The notes beneath the pieces are model-generated. The model ran no database searches, had not been told where the DNA came from, and saw nothing but the letters and a program-made list of their open reading frames with translations. The position numbers were made by a program, and so were the translations under genes. Positions 12,588 through 24,000 of a stretch of DNA of 64,000 nucleotides are shown here, in pieces (positions within the stretch are counted from its first letter, which is position 1; every line of letters begins with the position of its first letter). The stretch covers positions 12,758,777 to 12,822,776 of the forward strand of contig CM060856.1 in assembly GCA_030737835.1 (NCBI GenBank), written 5' to 3'. Source of the DNA: Acorus gramineus (taxonomy: Eukaryota; Streptophyta; Magnoliopsida; Acorales; Acoraceae).

Positions 12588-15532
12588 TCACTTCCTCATC
12601 AAGAGAACCACTGTATGAGCTGCGACACTTCGATTTTCTCCAAGGCTGTCAACCTTTTCATGAGTCTTCGCTTTTAGATTTACAACAGATGGATCAGCTC
12701 CAAGCATCTCACATAAGTTGGCCCTGATGGCCTCCTTGTGTGGACTCAGCTTTGGCTTTTGCAAGATCAATGTTGCATCTAAATTTCCAAGCTCATAGCC
12801 TGCTTCATGCATGAGCCTCACCTGACAGGGAACAAATCATCAGAACTAAAAAATATACACATCAATATCCTCGAGGTGTATTGGCATTTTCCATGGCAAT
12901 TCACAAAAAAGTGATAAATATGACAATTCTGCGTGATATGCATTTCTCTTGAGCCACCGATTTTGACATTTCACTCACTCAATGTGACCCCAAAAACTTC
13001 CCCAATGGGCAGGGGAGGGAATTTTTCAACGCCAATGACTAATGCAACCATATGATAGGTGTCATGTATAGCAGCCCATTGATCCATTATATATAGACAA
13101 CATGTATTTGAACTACATCAAATGAGAAAGCATGGAGAATAAATTGAATAAAAGCAACAGAAAATTTCTGACATTCCCTAGATGTATTGGCTTTCAACTT
13201 GCTTTAATTATCCAGATATGAGAGTTAGACCAATTATAAGAAAATGTTTTTGATCATTTTGATGTGATTCAAGATAATCTGGGAGACTCAACAAGCATAG
13301 TGGAAGGCAGAAGAATGCGAGCAACTTGCCTAAAAAATGCTAAATAGCAAGCTGTAATAATTCATTAATCACATATCAGTCCATCAGAGCATAGTAATGA
13401 TATTTGCATGGGTTCCATCTTCATATCTAATAAGGCAAATATCATGGAATGATGCATGTATCAATCAAAGTACACAACAGATGTAGATCCCCAGAATGTT
13501 GTGATGAACCGTCGGCGAATAAGGGAGGTCAGACCCCTATGTGGGGGCAACTCAAAGAGATGAAGAAATGCAATAGACAAAAATTTTGAAACAACTGTAA
13601 ATAACCAATTATCAGCACCCTGCACCCTTAATAAGGGAGGCCGGTGCAGCTTTTGTGGCTGTGAAAGATGATCCATTTACTGCCATTGGAGCAGGTTTTG
13701 CTCTTCATGGCCTTGGGCCTCTCCTATTAGGATGGAGGCTGACGCAATTAGATTGGGCGTTCAGTTTGCCCGATCAAAGAACATCACGGATATTGTTGTA
13801 TGTTCAGATTCACAGTAGTTTGTTAACTTGTTGGAAGGAGTTATGGATGGACCTCTCGCAATTCAGCAGACAGAACAGATGAAATTCTGTAAGGTTCAGC
13901 AAGAAACTTTGCGCGGCGGAGATATTGGCTCAGCATGCTAGAAGGTCATAGGAAACCACATGGTCGGATGCGATGGAAAATGTTACTATTCGGCAATTAC
14001 TGTCCCCAGTTTTACAGGGGTTGAAAGACTCTATAGCTACTATACAGAGCATACTGGACTCTGATGTACATATGGCTATAACCTCTCTTTTTCGGTACTT
14101 CTGTTCTGTAAGCCTTGTTAAAGGGGCTTTCATCTCCACAAAAAATAAAAATAAAAAATAAATAAATTACGAGCACCCACATGGGCTTCGTGTCACTTCT
14201 CATACGTCACAGTAAATGAATCGAAGTTCATATGAACACCGTTACAATGCATCATGATGGAAAGAACAACATCCCTTCTTGAACATCTTTTCTGCTACTT
14301 ATAGAGCGTAGAACTGAAAAACATTTAATCCATTCATGCATAGAAAATAAGAATATTGTCTTCATCTGAAATATCCACAAGTTTGGATCACATTCTATTG
14401 TCTAACAGAAATAAGGCTAGAATTTCAATTATGCTCGCTTGTGGAAAACATAAATATACACATCGCCTCAACTGAGATTATTGTTTTCCATTTGAAAAAT
14501 GGCATCCGTTGTACACACGTCTACCTTTTACTATTAAGTCATGAATATTCTATTAAAGTTCATACATGTTAACTGTAACTTTACAAGGATTCAAGAAGAA
14601 TAAAGTTTTCCAGTTGAAACCAAACATGCACATTGGACAAACAAGATTCCTTCTCCATAAACACAGTCACCACTTGTCCATCTAAAAACCAGTATTTATG
14701 AAGGCTAAGCAGAATTTTCAGTGTGATCACACCTGGTGTCATGACTCACCACAGAAGATAGAAGAGTAATGACCAATTGACAGGGAGATCCATTTTAATC
14801 CTAAACCATTTTTTTTTTTTAATGAACAGGGACCCAAAATTCTTGTCTTGTCTTGTCCAAATTAAACTTCATGTGGGCACAAAATTCACACATTTTAGGC
14901 TGTTACAATCTCTTCCATATTATAACAAAAAATAAAAATTCAAGAATTCAAGAAAAAAAAAAGCAAAAATTTTACCGCTTCTCTCATGAAAACGGACGAG
15001 CGAGCCCCGCGCCACCTGGGATCGGTGTCGGGGAATATCTGACCGATGTCGGGAAGGCCCAAGGCACCCAATATCGCATCCACCACACAGTGAAGCAACA
15101 CATCCCCTGCAAATCAAATAATAATAAAAAAAAACCCCTAAAAATCGAAACTTTTTTTTAGTCATTCTTCGAAATCAAAAACCCTATAAAGCCCTCACCG
15201 TCGGAGTGAGCATCGCAACCTCGGTCGTGGGGGATGTCGACGCCGCCGATGATGAGCGGGAGCCCCGGCTCGAGCCTGTGCAGGTCGAAGCCGTGCCCGA
15301 CCCGAAAAGGCAACAAAGGAGGTTTCTTTGAGGCTGCGGAGAGATCTTGAACGGCCTCCACCGCTGACGCGGTTGGGGGAGGGACGGAACGCCGAGATTG
15401 GAGGAGAGGTCGATGGGAGGAGATCGGACGGTGGAGGATGAGAGAAGGGGGAGAGAGTTGGGTTCTGATGGAGGGTTTTTGGTGGGTCGGAGAGGCGAAG
15501 AAGAGAGAGGTTGACGCAGTGGCGACTGCCAT
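12588..15532 (-). CDS. ISPF: 2-C-methyl-D-erythritol 2,4-cyclodiphosphate synthase, chloroplastic
   Basis: Three exons on the minus strand: 15532-15199, 15106-14976, 12821-12588; 232 residues, the usual plant length. MECPS converts CDP-methylerythritol 2-phosphate to the cyclic diphosphate in the plastid MEP pathway, upstream of IPP and DMAPP. Residues 1 to about 70 are a serine/proline/arginine-rich transit peptide. The mature enzyme starts near [16 protein letters not shown], with zinc ligands Asp83, His85 and His109 (in DAHSDGD). The remaining family blocks are [31 protein letters not shown] and [16 protein letters not shown]. Exon 3 begins at a GTG valine codon after the acceptor, not at a start codon. 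Intron 2 is about 2.15 kb and carries a LINE fragment (13610-14165). Confidence 0.97.
13610..14165 (+). mobile_element. LINE remnant (RNase H-like region and 3' tail) in IspF intron 2
   Basis: On the strand opposite to IspF, the reading shifts once near 13728 and then gives [16 protein letters not shown], followed by IVVCSDSQ and, after a stop, [10 protein letters not shown]. This matches the Glu and Asp blocks of RVT_3-type RNase H domains found at the end of plant LINE polyproteins. It ends in an A-rich tail (AAAAAATAAAAATAAAA) near 14140-14165. It is broken by stops and a frameshift. No target duplication was identified. Confidence 0.65.
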
Positions 15533-17250
15533 TAGAGCTGTACAGAGTGGGGGGTGAGAATATCTTCTTCTTCTTCTTCTTCTTTGTCTTTTGTTGACAG
15601 TCGTGGTTCTGTGTTTTTCTCAAGATCAACGTGTACTAGATAGATGGCCTGTGATTGGTGGGTTGAAAGTGAGTGAATCACGAGGTTAGGTTCATGAATG
15701 AATATAAATAAATCCATTTGATTGGGTGTGGGAGGTGCGCCCCTATTGTGGGAACTGTACATGAATCAAATTGTACTTGTGTCATACCGATAAAGAGTGA
15801 AACTTGAACAGCTATATTCGTAAACTTATAGTTGAATTTATAAAATGTGAAATTTGATATTGATTGAACTGATCAAAATTAATTCTGACTAAATGCGAAC
15901 TCTAAGAAAGAATGGTGACCATTTTATTGTTTGACTTATTAGTGTCCAAGAGGAGAAAAATGACGGTGTTAATATCTGTCAAAACTATCACAGACGCTCT
16001 GAATTATAGATCACTCTAGAGTGTTATGTTTTAAATTTCTAATAACAAAAAAAGTGGTGGTAAGAATATTATGTAATCTTTTTCATGAGATTGTGTCATT
16101 TATAAATTGTGAATACTCATGACATGCCACCAGATGACGTTTTTCTCAAGTCAATTGATGCACCCACAACTTGAGAATGTCAAGGTTGCCATACAAATAG
16201 CATGGCCTACATTTAAAGATTCTCGTTTAACCTGAAGCCTGACAGCCTGACCCTCCGACTCAGGTCCGCAAACAGGCCAATCCCACCCATTGAGACATAG
16301 GGTTGGGGTTGGGCCTCACTCTAACACCCTGGTCCGTCACACTGGTCATTTCCGTGGGCTCGTGGGGGGGCTGGAAAAGCTGGGGGCAAATACCCCCATT
16401 TTGTTTTTCAAAATGGGGGGACACCCCCCCCCCTCTTTGTTCCCATTTTGAAGTATTGAGATCTTTCGTGTGATAATTACATAGAATTTTTTGTAATACT
16501 CATTAAAAACATCATGCAAGTGATAAAAATATCATTTCAAAAAAAAAAATCTTTACTTTATTTGATATTTACAAAAGAACCGTGCATACATAACTTAAAT
16601 AACGTGGCACGATATCGTTGGGTGCCATAGGGATCTTCTATGGCTTTCACTTTGAAGATTAGATCTCCATTTTGAAAATGGCGCTGCAAGGTCCTCATGT
16701 GATGGGGCAGATGGTTCCGCAAAACCAGGGCCCATTCAGGCCCGAGCCCACGGGCAGGTAGTGGGACTGGGTTTTATCTAATGGGCCAGCCCAGCCTGGG
16801 CCCACTGGCCATAAAAGTCCGTGGGCCTGTGTCAAGACCCGGCTTAGGCCTACTTACGTTGGTCCACACGCGCAAGTTTAAATTTGTGTAGCAAGACATG
16901 AAAGCAAATATTTTACTCTCCCACAATTTCAATACATTTTTAATTTTGTAAAAAAAATATAATTATAATTTTTTTTTTTTAATTGATGATTCATTTTCTC
17001 ATGATTTTTTTTCTTTCACAGAGTTGCTTTGATTGTATTTTATAATCTGTTAGATAAGTGAATCATAAGAGCTTTAATTTGTCTTATTATGTATAAATAA
17101 AAATATAAGGAAATAAAAGCATCCTATAAATTTTAGGAAAAGATTAACCTTTTCCAAATTGACTTCCCTTAAATAAATCCACAGAAATGACAGCGTGCAA
17201 TGAAATTGAAAAAGACACAAAAATATGAAGCATGAAAACACTGCCAAGAA
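15533..17250. other. Intergenic stretch between IspF and PIG-X
   Basis: It begins with the IspF leader, including a (CTT)n/(AAG)n run at about 15560-15585. Then AT-rich DNA follows, and a patch at about 16230-16860 of unusual G/C-word repetition. I see no supported gene. Confidence 0.65.
16230..16860. repeat. GC-word-rich patch, probable degraded transposable element
   Basis: Clusters of GGCCC, GAGCCC, CCCACGGGC and GGGCCAGCCCAG words flank an AT-rich core. Compositionally this recalls the GAGCC-rich hAT-type MITE at 60682-61175, but I could not find clean inverted termini or a target duplication. Confidence 0.35.
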
Positions 17251-18175
17251 TTATGAATCCTTACTATTATCAACCAGTGAATGGTATCTTATAGCAGAGT
17301 AGAATATAAGAAGAGCAGATACTAGAGCTGAAACAAAGGTAATAACAGATACAAATTGTGCATGTGCCGGGTCTCCTCGAGGAACTTGCCATATGAGGCT
17401 GGAAGAAGGTTTGACATCCCAACCAAAAAGTATCCACTGCGACGGTTTTGCTCTTGATCTGCAACGCACCAGCGCTTGCAGCCCACCCATTTCGATTCCT
17501 AAGTAACCGCCTCCTGCCCCCAGCGGCTGCAAGAACACCAGGTCAAAGAATCAGATAAATACATATGCATGGTGTTTGATGAGTTTGTCATGTAATTGAC
17601 AAGATTCTTTAAAAAAAAATTCAGATAAGAAAAGAGAAATCAGGGTACACATGCATTTGGATTTGTTGATCCTAACAAAACAAAATAAAAAAGAAAAACA
17701 ACTAGTTCTGACTATGTGCTGTTCGGTTAGCCAGATACATTGTTGCAATACCAGGTAAAACTAATCCCTCACAGATGAAAAAATAATAAAATCATGATAT
17801 CTGGTTATTTTTTAATTCCTCACACTTGTAGAACTCACAGTAACTTGCACTATCAGCAACCACAGTTTTCCAATTTTTTCAAACATCACATCAAATTTAT
17901 CATGCATCCACCTTGTATATCACAAGAGGACTGGGATTTGTTGTGTTCCAACAAACAGACAGAACACTAAATGGACAAGGCAGGCATTGGCATGCAAAGC
18001 AATTTTCTCTGTCATGGCAGATATTCTCAACCTTTATCATAAACTGCATCTAAACTGTAACAGATTCCAGGTTTCAGAAAGGGGTCATATGAATGTTGGT
18101 GGGATCTCAGGTTCCAAAAACAGACCAGTTAGAACTCAAAGTGACGCAGTGTGGTGATCATCTGAAGACCACATC

Positions 18176-18207
<32 letters not shown>

Positions 18208-19921
18208 AAGCATCTTTAACTTCGAAACTTATATGTTTCGAAATATTACGCAACAAGCTTTCATTAGCTTGATCCAGTAAGAAACTCACTGGGTATCGTA
18301 TATGTAGTGGCAGCTCAATGGAGACTTCTAGTCCTCTGTTTTGACCTGATATGTTGTCAATGCCAATTTTAACATGAGCCTCAACAATTGATCGGTTGGA
18401 AAGAGCTGATGGTAGCTCTAGGTTTGTATCTCCAAAAACAGCAGCATCCTGGAACACTGCAATTATCCCCAAGCAAGATAACATCAATGTCAAAGTAGAA
18501 ACAGATAAAATTCCATGATTTTTCCCCAGTAAAAGAGGCTGGCCATAATCCACTAAAGAATTTCACATTAAACTAGAAGATTAACCAACTACAAGAAGAC
18601 AATCTCTCAACATACCTTGAACAATTAACTAGAGGAAAGGCAATCTCTTACCCCCACGTTGTACAAGATGGGACAACTCGAAAGGGTCTGCGAAGACACC
18701 AAGTGGCAGCCTCTCGATTACCACAGCTTCACAAAAGTGATCTTCAAGCACAGAGATGGCATCTGACGAACAATCGAATTTCAGGGATGAAAGCAAACGG
18801 CGATGAGAACCTTCACCAATCAGATGGCGTTCTACAACAGTCAGTTTGAATAAAGAACGCAATCTTTGCACAACCTCTTCACAGGACTCGGATAAGAGAA
18901 ATTCCTCCCCAAATAAATCTTTAATTTTCAATTCTATATGGTCATCATATTTTCCAAAATATGGATCAAAAAGAAATTCATGAGGCGGCAAACAGCCAGT
19001 GACATGTGGATCACCACTTCCTAGGAAATCCATACATGGATTACAACTGCCCACCTACAACAAATTAAAACAAGGTACAGGGAAAGGAGTGTTTAAACGA
19101 AGTTGAATAGGAAAGAGGAAGTGTGATTAAAACTAACCCCAAAATGGAGAAAGGTCAAACGACTATCATGGCCTCATTCAATGTAAAGTAATCCAAAATA
19201 ACGATAACAAAAAATCATACAAGCTTTGGATTTCATGAATTTCTGCAGCAGCAAACATATCAGAGTTGTTTATCTATAAGGATGATGTGAAGTAGCCCAT
19301 GGTTCCTTTATCAGCTGAACATTAAAATAAAAACCAATAATCTTACTCCTATATTGATCCAAATGTTGTTTAAATGTTCTAAGCGGGAAATGTAGCATGG
19401 AATCAATTGATAGTGCTGTTGGCAAAACATATTGAAAGATTCTAACTTCTAAGTAATACATAATCTGTTGACAAGGAAGCCATGCCTCTTTGACAAGTAA
19501 CAGTGGATACATGCCTGCCTGGATAGGTGAAGAATCACTCAAGCTACACATTGAAGGAACAGAGCTCTCACTCCGGTAAAAAAAAAGTACCAACACTTGT
19601 AACCAAGAGAAAGCAAGATTATAATCACTGGATTTAAAATAAAATCGAAACCACAAAAGATATCTATTCATTCATTCTGACTTAACACATCGATTCTAAC
19701 AGAATTCTGTGAGCATCCATAACAGGAGAACATATCACACAAGCAGAGTTCACAACATCGTTAATTACATCATACATGACCAGAAATCAATTGGGGAGAT
19801 GGGAAGAAAAATACAAAGATAGTAATAGAGCTACACTGACCTTATGGGAGCAACAAACAATCTCGAATAGAGACATGATCATATAAGCAGCAACAATGAG
19901 ATACCTATATCGGTTTCCCAT
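17251..19921 (-). CDS. PIG-X-like GPI mannosyltransferase I subunit
   Basis: Four coding exons on the minus strand: 19921-19841, 19054-18652, 18456-18290, 17526-17251; 308 residues. PIG-X (yeast PBN1) stabilises PIG-M, which adds the first mannose to GPI precursors in the ER lumen. The family order is visible: a hydrophobic N-terminus (MGNRYRYLIVAAYMIM, likely signal), RHLIGEGSHRRLLSSLKF, VFADPFELSHLVQRGVF, AVFGDTNLELPS, LEVSIELPLHIRYP, then a single C-terminal membrane helix at about residues 276-296 with a short tail. This is the type I membrane layout of PIG-X. The start was chosen because exon 2 supplies the signal and joins in phase to GSCNPCMDF. An acceptor at 19934 implies a non-coding first exon upstream, toward the divergent IRE1 gene. 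The first coding exon is the least certain part. Confidence 0.85.
18176..18209. repeat. Poly(C)/poly(A) tract in a PIG-X intron
   Basis: About 20 C followed directly by about 12 A, just inside the intron downstream of PIG-X coding exon 3 (minus strand: T-run then G-run). It is simple sequence. Confidence 0.9.
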
Positions 19922-20479
19922 TGGAGATAGTCCCTGTGACCAAAAAACAAAAACTAAATGAATAAAGAAATTAATTAAAATCACATAAATTCTCATTATT
20001 TTTTTTTATATATAAAAATGTTGTGAGATGTCTGGGCATATTCATAATCTTGTTTATTGTTCTACAAGTGTTTTAAGATCTAACCATCATAGCATCACTA
20101 CATCAACAAAAATTTAAACGAATCGACAATTAAAAGGGATGAAAAATCTTGAAACCTTATGCGGTAGTCCTAAAAAATAGAATTTACTCGATGAAATGTA
20201 ATGAATATCTCCGAATACAAAGCTATCTTAATCCATACCCAAATTCCAATAACCACAATAGTTCTTGATGATATTATAATGTTAAATTTTGGTTCTTGTA
20301 GTCTAGATTGGTTGAATATCCAAACATCATCACCAATGACTCAAAATAATCTCATCAGAAATTTAAATCCATGAGACACAGAAAAACCTGCATTGCCGAC
20401 AAAATTCAAGAAGTGGAAAGCCCCTCTGCATTCAATCCGTCCGTCTAATAAGTTGAATCTGCGGATGCAAATTCCATAA

Positions 20480-20904
20480 CCCTCAATGCCTGATTTTTCA
20501 ACAGAAACCACATGATTTTCGTTGCTTCTTCTACAACTAAACCGACAAAAACCCTAACCCCAGCAACAATAGAAAAACAGAACAAAATCGGGGGCGAAGA
20601 AATCCCAAACAAATCACGAACAACAAAAACCCTAGTAATCGATTTCGTCCCACCACGTGATCTGGTGTTCCTCGCACGGGTCTCTTTCAGGTCGAGATCG
20701 AGATCGAGTGAGAGAGAGAGAGAGAAGGCTTTCTTTCTTATGCGGAATCTTCAGCGGATTCTGATTGGATGACCATCAAAAAAGATCAGACGGTTCGTAA
20801 GACTCACAGACACGTGACCAAAAAATAATAAAACAAAATTCGAATAACCCGAGACGAAGAGAAAAGAAAGGAAGCTTCGTCTCTTCCTCCAAAACCCTTC
20901 CCCC

Positions 20905-20935
<31 letters not shown>

Positions 20936-21018
20936 AATGGTGGGTTTGCCCTAAACGTGAGATTCCCAAATCGATCTCTTCGACTGCACCGCAAAAATCG
21001 AAGAAGAAGCCCTAGACG
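20480..21018. promoter_or_regulatory. Divergent promoter region shared by PIG-X and IRE1
   Basis: PIG-X (minus) and IRE1 (plus) are head to head, with IRE1's ATG at 21019 and PIG-X's non-coding first exon expected around 20.4-20.75 kb. The region holds two CACGTG G-boxes (20654-20659 and 20811-20816) and AAACCCTA telo-box-type words (20549-20557, 20627-20634) that on the PIG-X strand read TTAGGGTTT and TAGGGTTT. There is a (GA)n run near 20708-20724 and a (CT)n run near 20905-20927, the latter in the likely IRE1 leader. Transcription starts are inferred. Confidence 0.6.
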
Positions 21019-24000
21019 ATGAAGTGGCCCTCGGTGTTCGCGCTTCTCCTCTGCTCCGTCTCGGGTCTCTCCCTCTCCTCCTCCAACATCAGATCCGTCC
21101 CGGCCGTCATCTCTCCCGACGTCCCCGTCCCGGCCGATCTCTCCCGCGACTTTGCCCCTGCCCGCCGATCTCCTCTGTCGACCCTTCACTCCTCGCCGTG
21201 AGTAATCGTTTCTCTCTTTTTCGGATTTTGCGAGCTCTTCAGCCTTCGTAGTCAAATCTGTGTTCCTTTTGTTATCAGTGACGATGTGACGGCGGCGCTT
21301 CATGCTTTGAACGATGGAACGATTTACTTATCGGACGGCAAGTCCCACAAAATTCCATTATCGTTCGATCCGCCTTCGCCTCCATCGCTGTCTGCGCCTA
21401 CCCGCGGGAAAAGATTTCACTTGACCGCTGAAGAAATCGCCAATAGCTTCCGCTCCGTCAAAGACGGAGTGGTTTTCATGGGGTCGAAGAGCACGAGAGC
21501 CGACGTCGTCAACACCAAGACCGGGCTCGTCGTTCGCTCGTACACGTCGGATGTTCCCGAATCGGGTTTAGATGTACTGGATGATGAGAAAGAGGAGGCA
21601 GTGGAGGAATTCGTCCTGTGGACGACTGAGTATGAGTTGAAAGCAGTGGGAGCCGATATGAAGGAAGAGCTCTGGAGTGCCAAGACTTATGACCTTGATA
21701 TCTCCATTAAGGCCCGCCACTACCCTCTTTTACAGGCGACGTTGTGGTTTGATAAGCTGGATGAGATACCCGTCGTTCGCCACCGTCGGAGCTCATTGCT
21801 TCTGGGGACCGATTTTCAAGTTCTGGGAATGTTGGATTTGTCCAGCAACCAATGGAGAGCCATATCTCATTCAGGAGATCCTCCGTCATTGGAAAATTTA
21901 CTCCCCACGGAGCCAAAATTACAGCATGGACATGAGTTGCTCTCGTTGCCATATGTTCCTGACGCGTTTAGTTTGGATGCGCCCGACAACCATGCCATAG
22001 TTACAGGTCCTTCACAATACTTGAGCGACGTTGGTAATTCTTGCAGCACGAATATGGGTTTTTCTTCCAATGAGAATGTGGTGGGCACAAAGTTTTATTC
22101 AGGTTATCCTACACCTACAATATTGGTGGCATTGGCTATTTATTTTCCCTTGGTAGTTATTTTCTTGTTTGTATTGCTTCAAATATTCAAATATTTTAAA
22201 ATTGATCGGCAACCAATTGAGTCTGAAGAGAAGCAACCTGTAGTTACCAAAAAGAGGAAATCTCGGAAGTCAGGGAGAAGCAAGAAAGGTGTTTCTGTTA
22301 ATGGGTATGATAGAGATACCCCATCTGAGAATGAGGATAGTGGAAGCAATGGGGTTACACGTGCTCATGGGTATGACATTGATTCATTCACAAGATTTGT
22401 AGATTCTGATAGTACTTGTGTTGGACGTCGAATTGGTAAGTTGGTTGTTTCCAATAAAGAAATTGCCAAGGGAAGCAATGGTACAATCGTTCTTGAAGGA
22501 TCTTATGATGGTCGTCGAGTCGCTGTGAAACGCCTGGTGCGTACCCATCATGATATAGCTTACAAGGAGATTCAAAATCTCATCGCATCTGATCATCATC
22601 CAAACATTGTCAGATGGTATGGAGTGGAGAGTGACTTAGATTTTGTCTATCTTTCACTGGAGCGCTGTACTTGCAGCCTGAACGATTTGATCCAGGTATA
22701 CTCTGATTCAGATATGGAAACAAGTTCCATGTTTTCTGAGGATCCAGCTCCAGATGCTTTAGACAAGAACATCAGCCAGTTAGAGAAAATCAAGGGAATG
22801 AAAAAAGATATCGAACTTTGGAATAATGGGTTTCCTTCAACCCAATTGCAAAAATTGATGAGGTAAGTAAAAATGTTATTTTGGGAATTGCTCCTTATCT
22901 CTGGTTGTGCAATTTTATGTTGTCATACGTTTCCAATTTTCTTTTGCTTTTAAACTCAAACAAAATTTTGTGGTTTCATTGGTAGCTTTAATTTTTCAGA
23001 TGCATGTGGATGTCAATTGTATACTTTGAAATATGTTCTTGCATATTCATAAACCAGAAACCTATAAAAATTTGCTCAGGCATCTTTACCAAAGTTTACA
23101 CTCAAATGCCCATTAGATTCTATGCATAACATGCTTATTCTTGCTTCTTCTTTTCGCTTGGTAAACTTATTCTTGCTTGTAGATGACAAACCAATCTTCC
23201 CAACTTATTCCGCCAATTGTTCATCAAAAGATACATAGATTGTTTTGTAGTGATGGGTTCCGAATGTCATAATAACTTTAATGTGAGCATCCCTCTTTTT
23301 ATTGCTTTCCACGTTAAACAAAATTATCTGTTATAACTAACTCTTCGAAAACTTGTGGAGAAGTGTTGATTACCTTGCAAGCATACTTGAGTCTTAGCCC
23401 TCAGACATGCTAACATTTAACACAACCTCTTTGACAACCACTTTCATCCCATTTGCTCAATAGTAATCCTCCTCTTCTATCCTAATTGAAACTTTTTCCT
23501 CAAGGCATTGTGCTCCCAAGCATTTAACACACCAGCAAACTTTGCCATGCAAGTTTTTTTCCATTCCTTGTTAATCCTATGCTCCAACGCGATCCATTCT
23601 TTAAAAAAAGGGAGGGGGGCATGCTCCACAAATATCATGCAGTATCAGATAAATGAAATGCCCCTTAACCTTCCATTTTATTTTTTGGCAGTTCTATTTA
23701 ATGCATGGAAGAAACCCCACATTTCCTGAACCAGTGCAATGTAACTCTTCTTCCCCAGATGGCGGTCAAACAACCGCAAACCTCCTGATTGACATCGGGC
23801 CATAAGATGGTCAGTGGACTTGAGTTCATTGCTGCAGAATTTACCCTGAACATTTCTGTCCTACACCAAAAAATCTTTATACTTTTAAGTAGTTCCCCAC
23901 TCAGCAATCTCCCCTGATTGTTCATTCAAGGCTCTTTTAGAACGAATTCACCATTGCTTAATTGACAAGGGCTCCTGCAACTGTCCCAATAATTGCTTAA

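Noticed and set aside
12300-12677. 125-codon plus-strand frame next to IspF
   Set aside because: Its last part is antisense to IspF exon 3 and its first part lies in a MITE-like element. No recognisable motif.
20512-20772. 86-codon plus-strand frame between PIG-X and IRE1
   Set aside because: It covers the expected non-coding first exon and promoter of PIG-X. The translation is basic and low-complexity (SRSRSSEREREK from a GA run).
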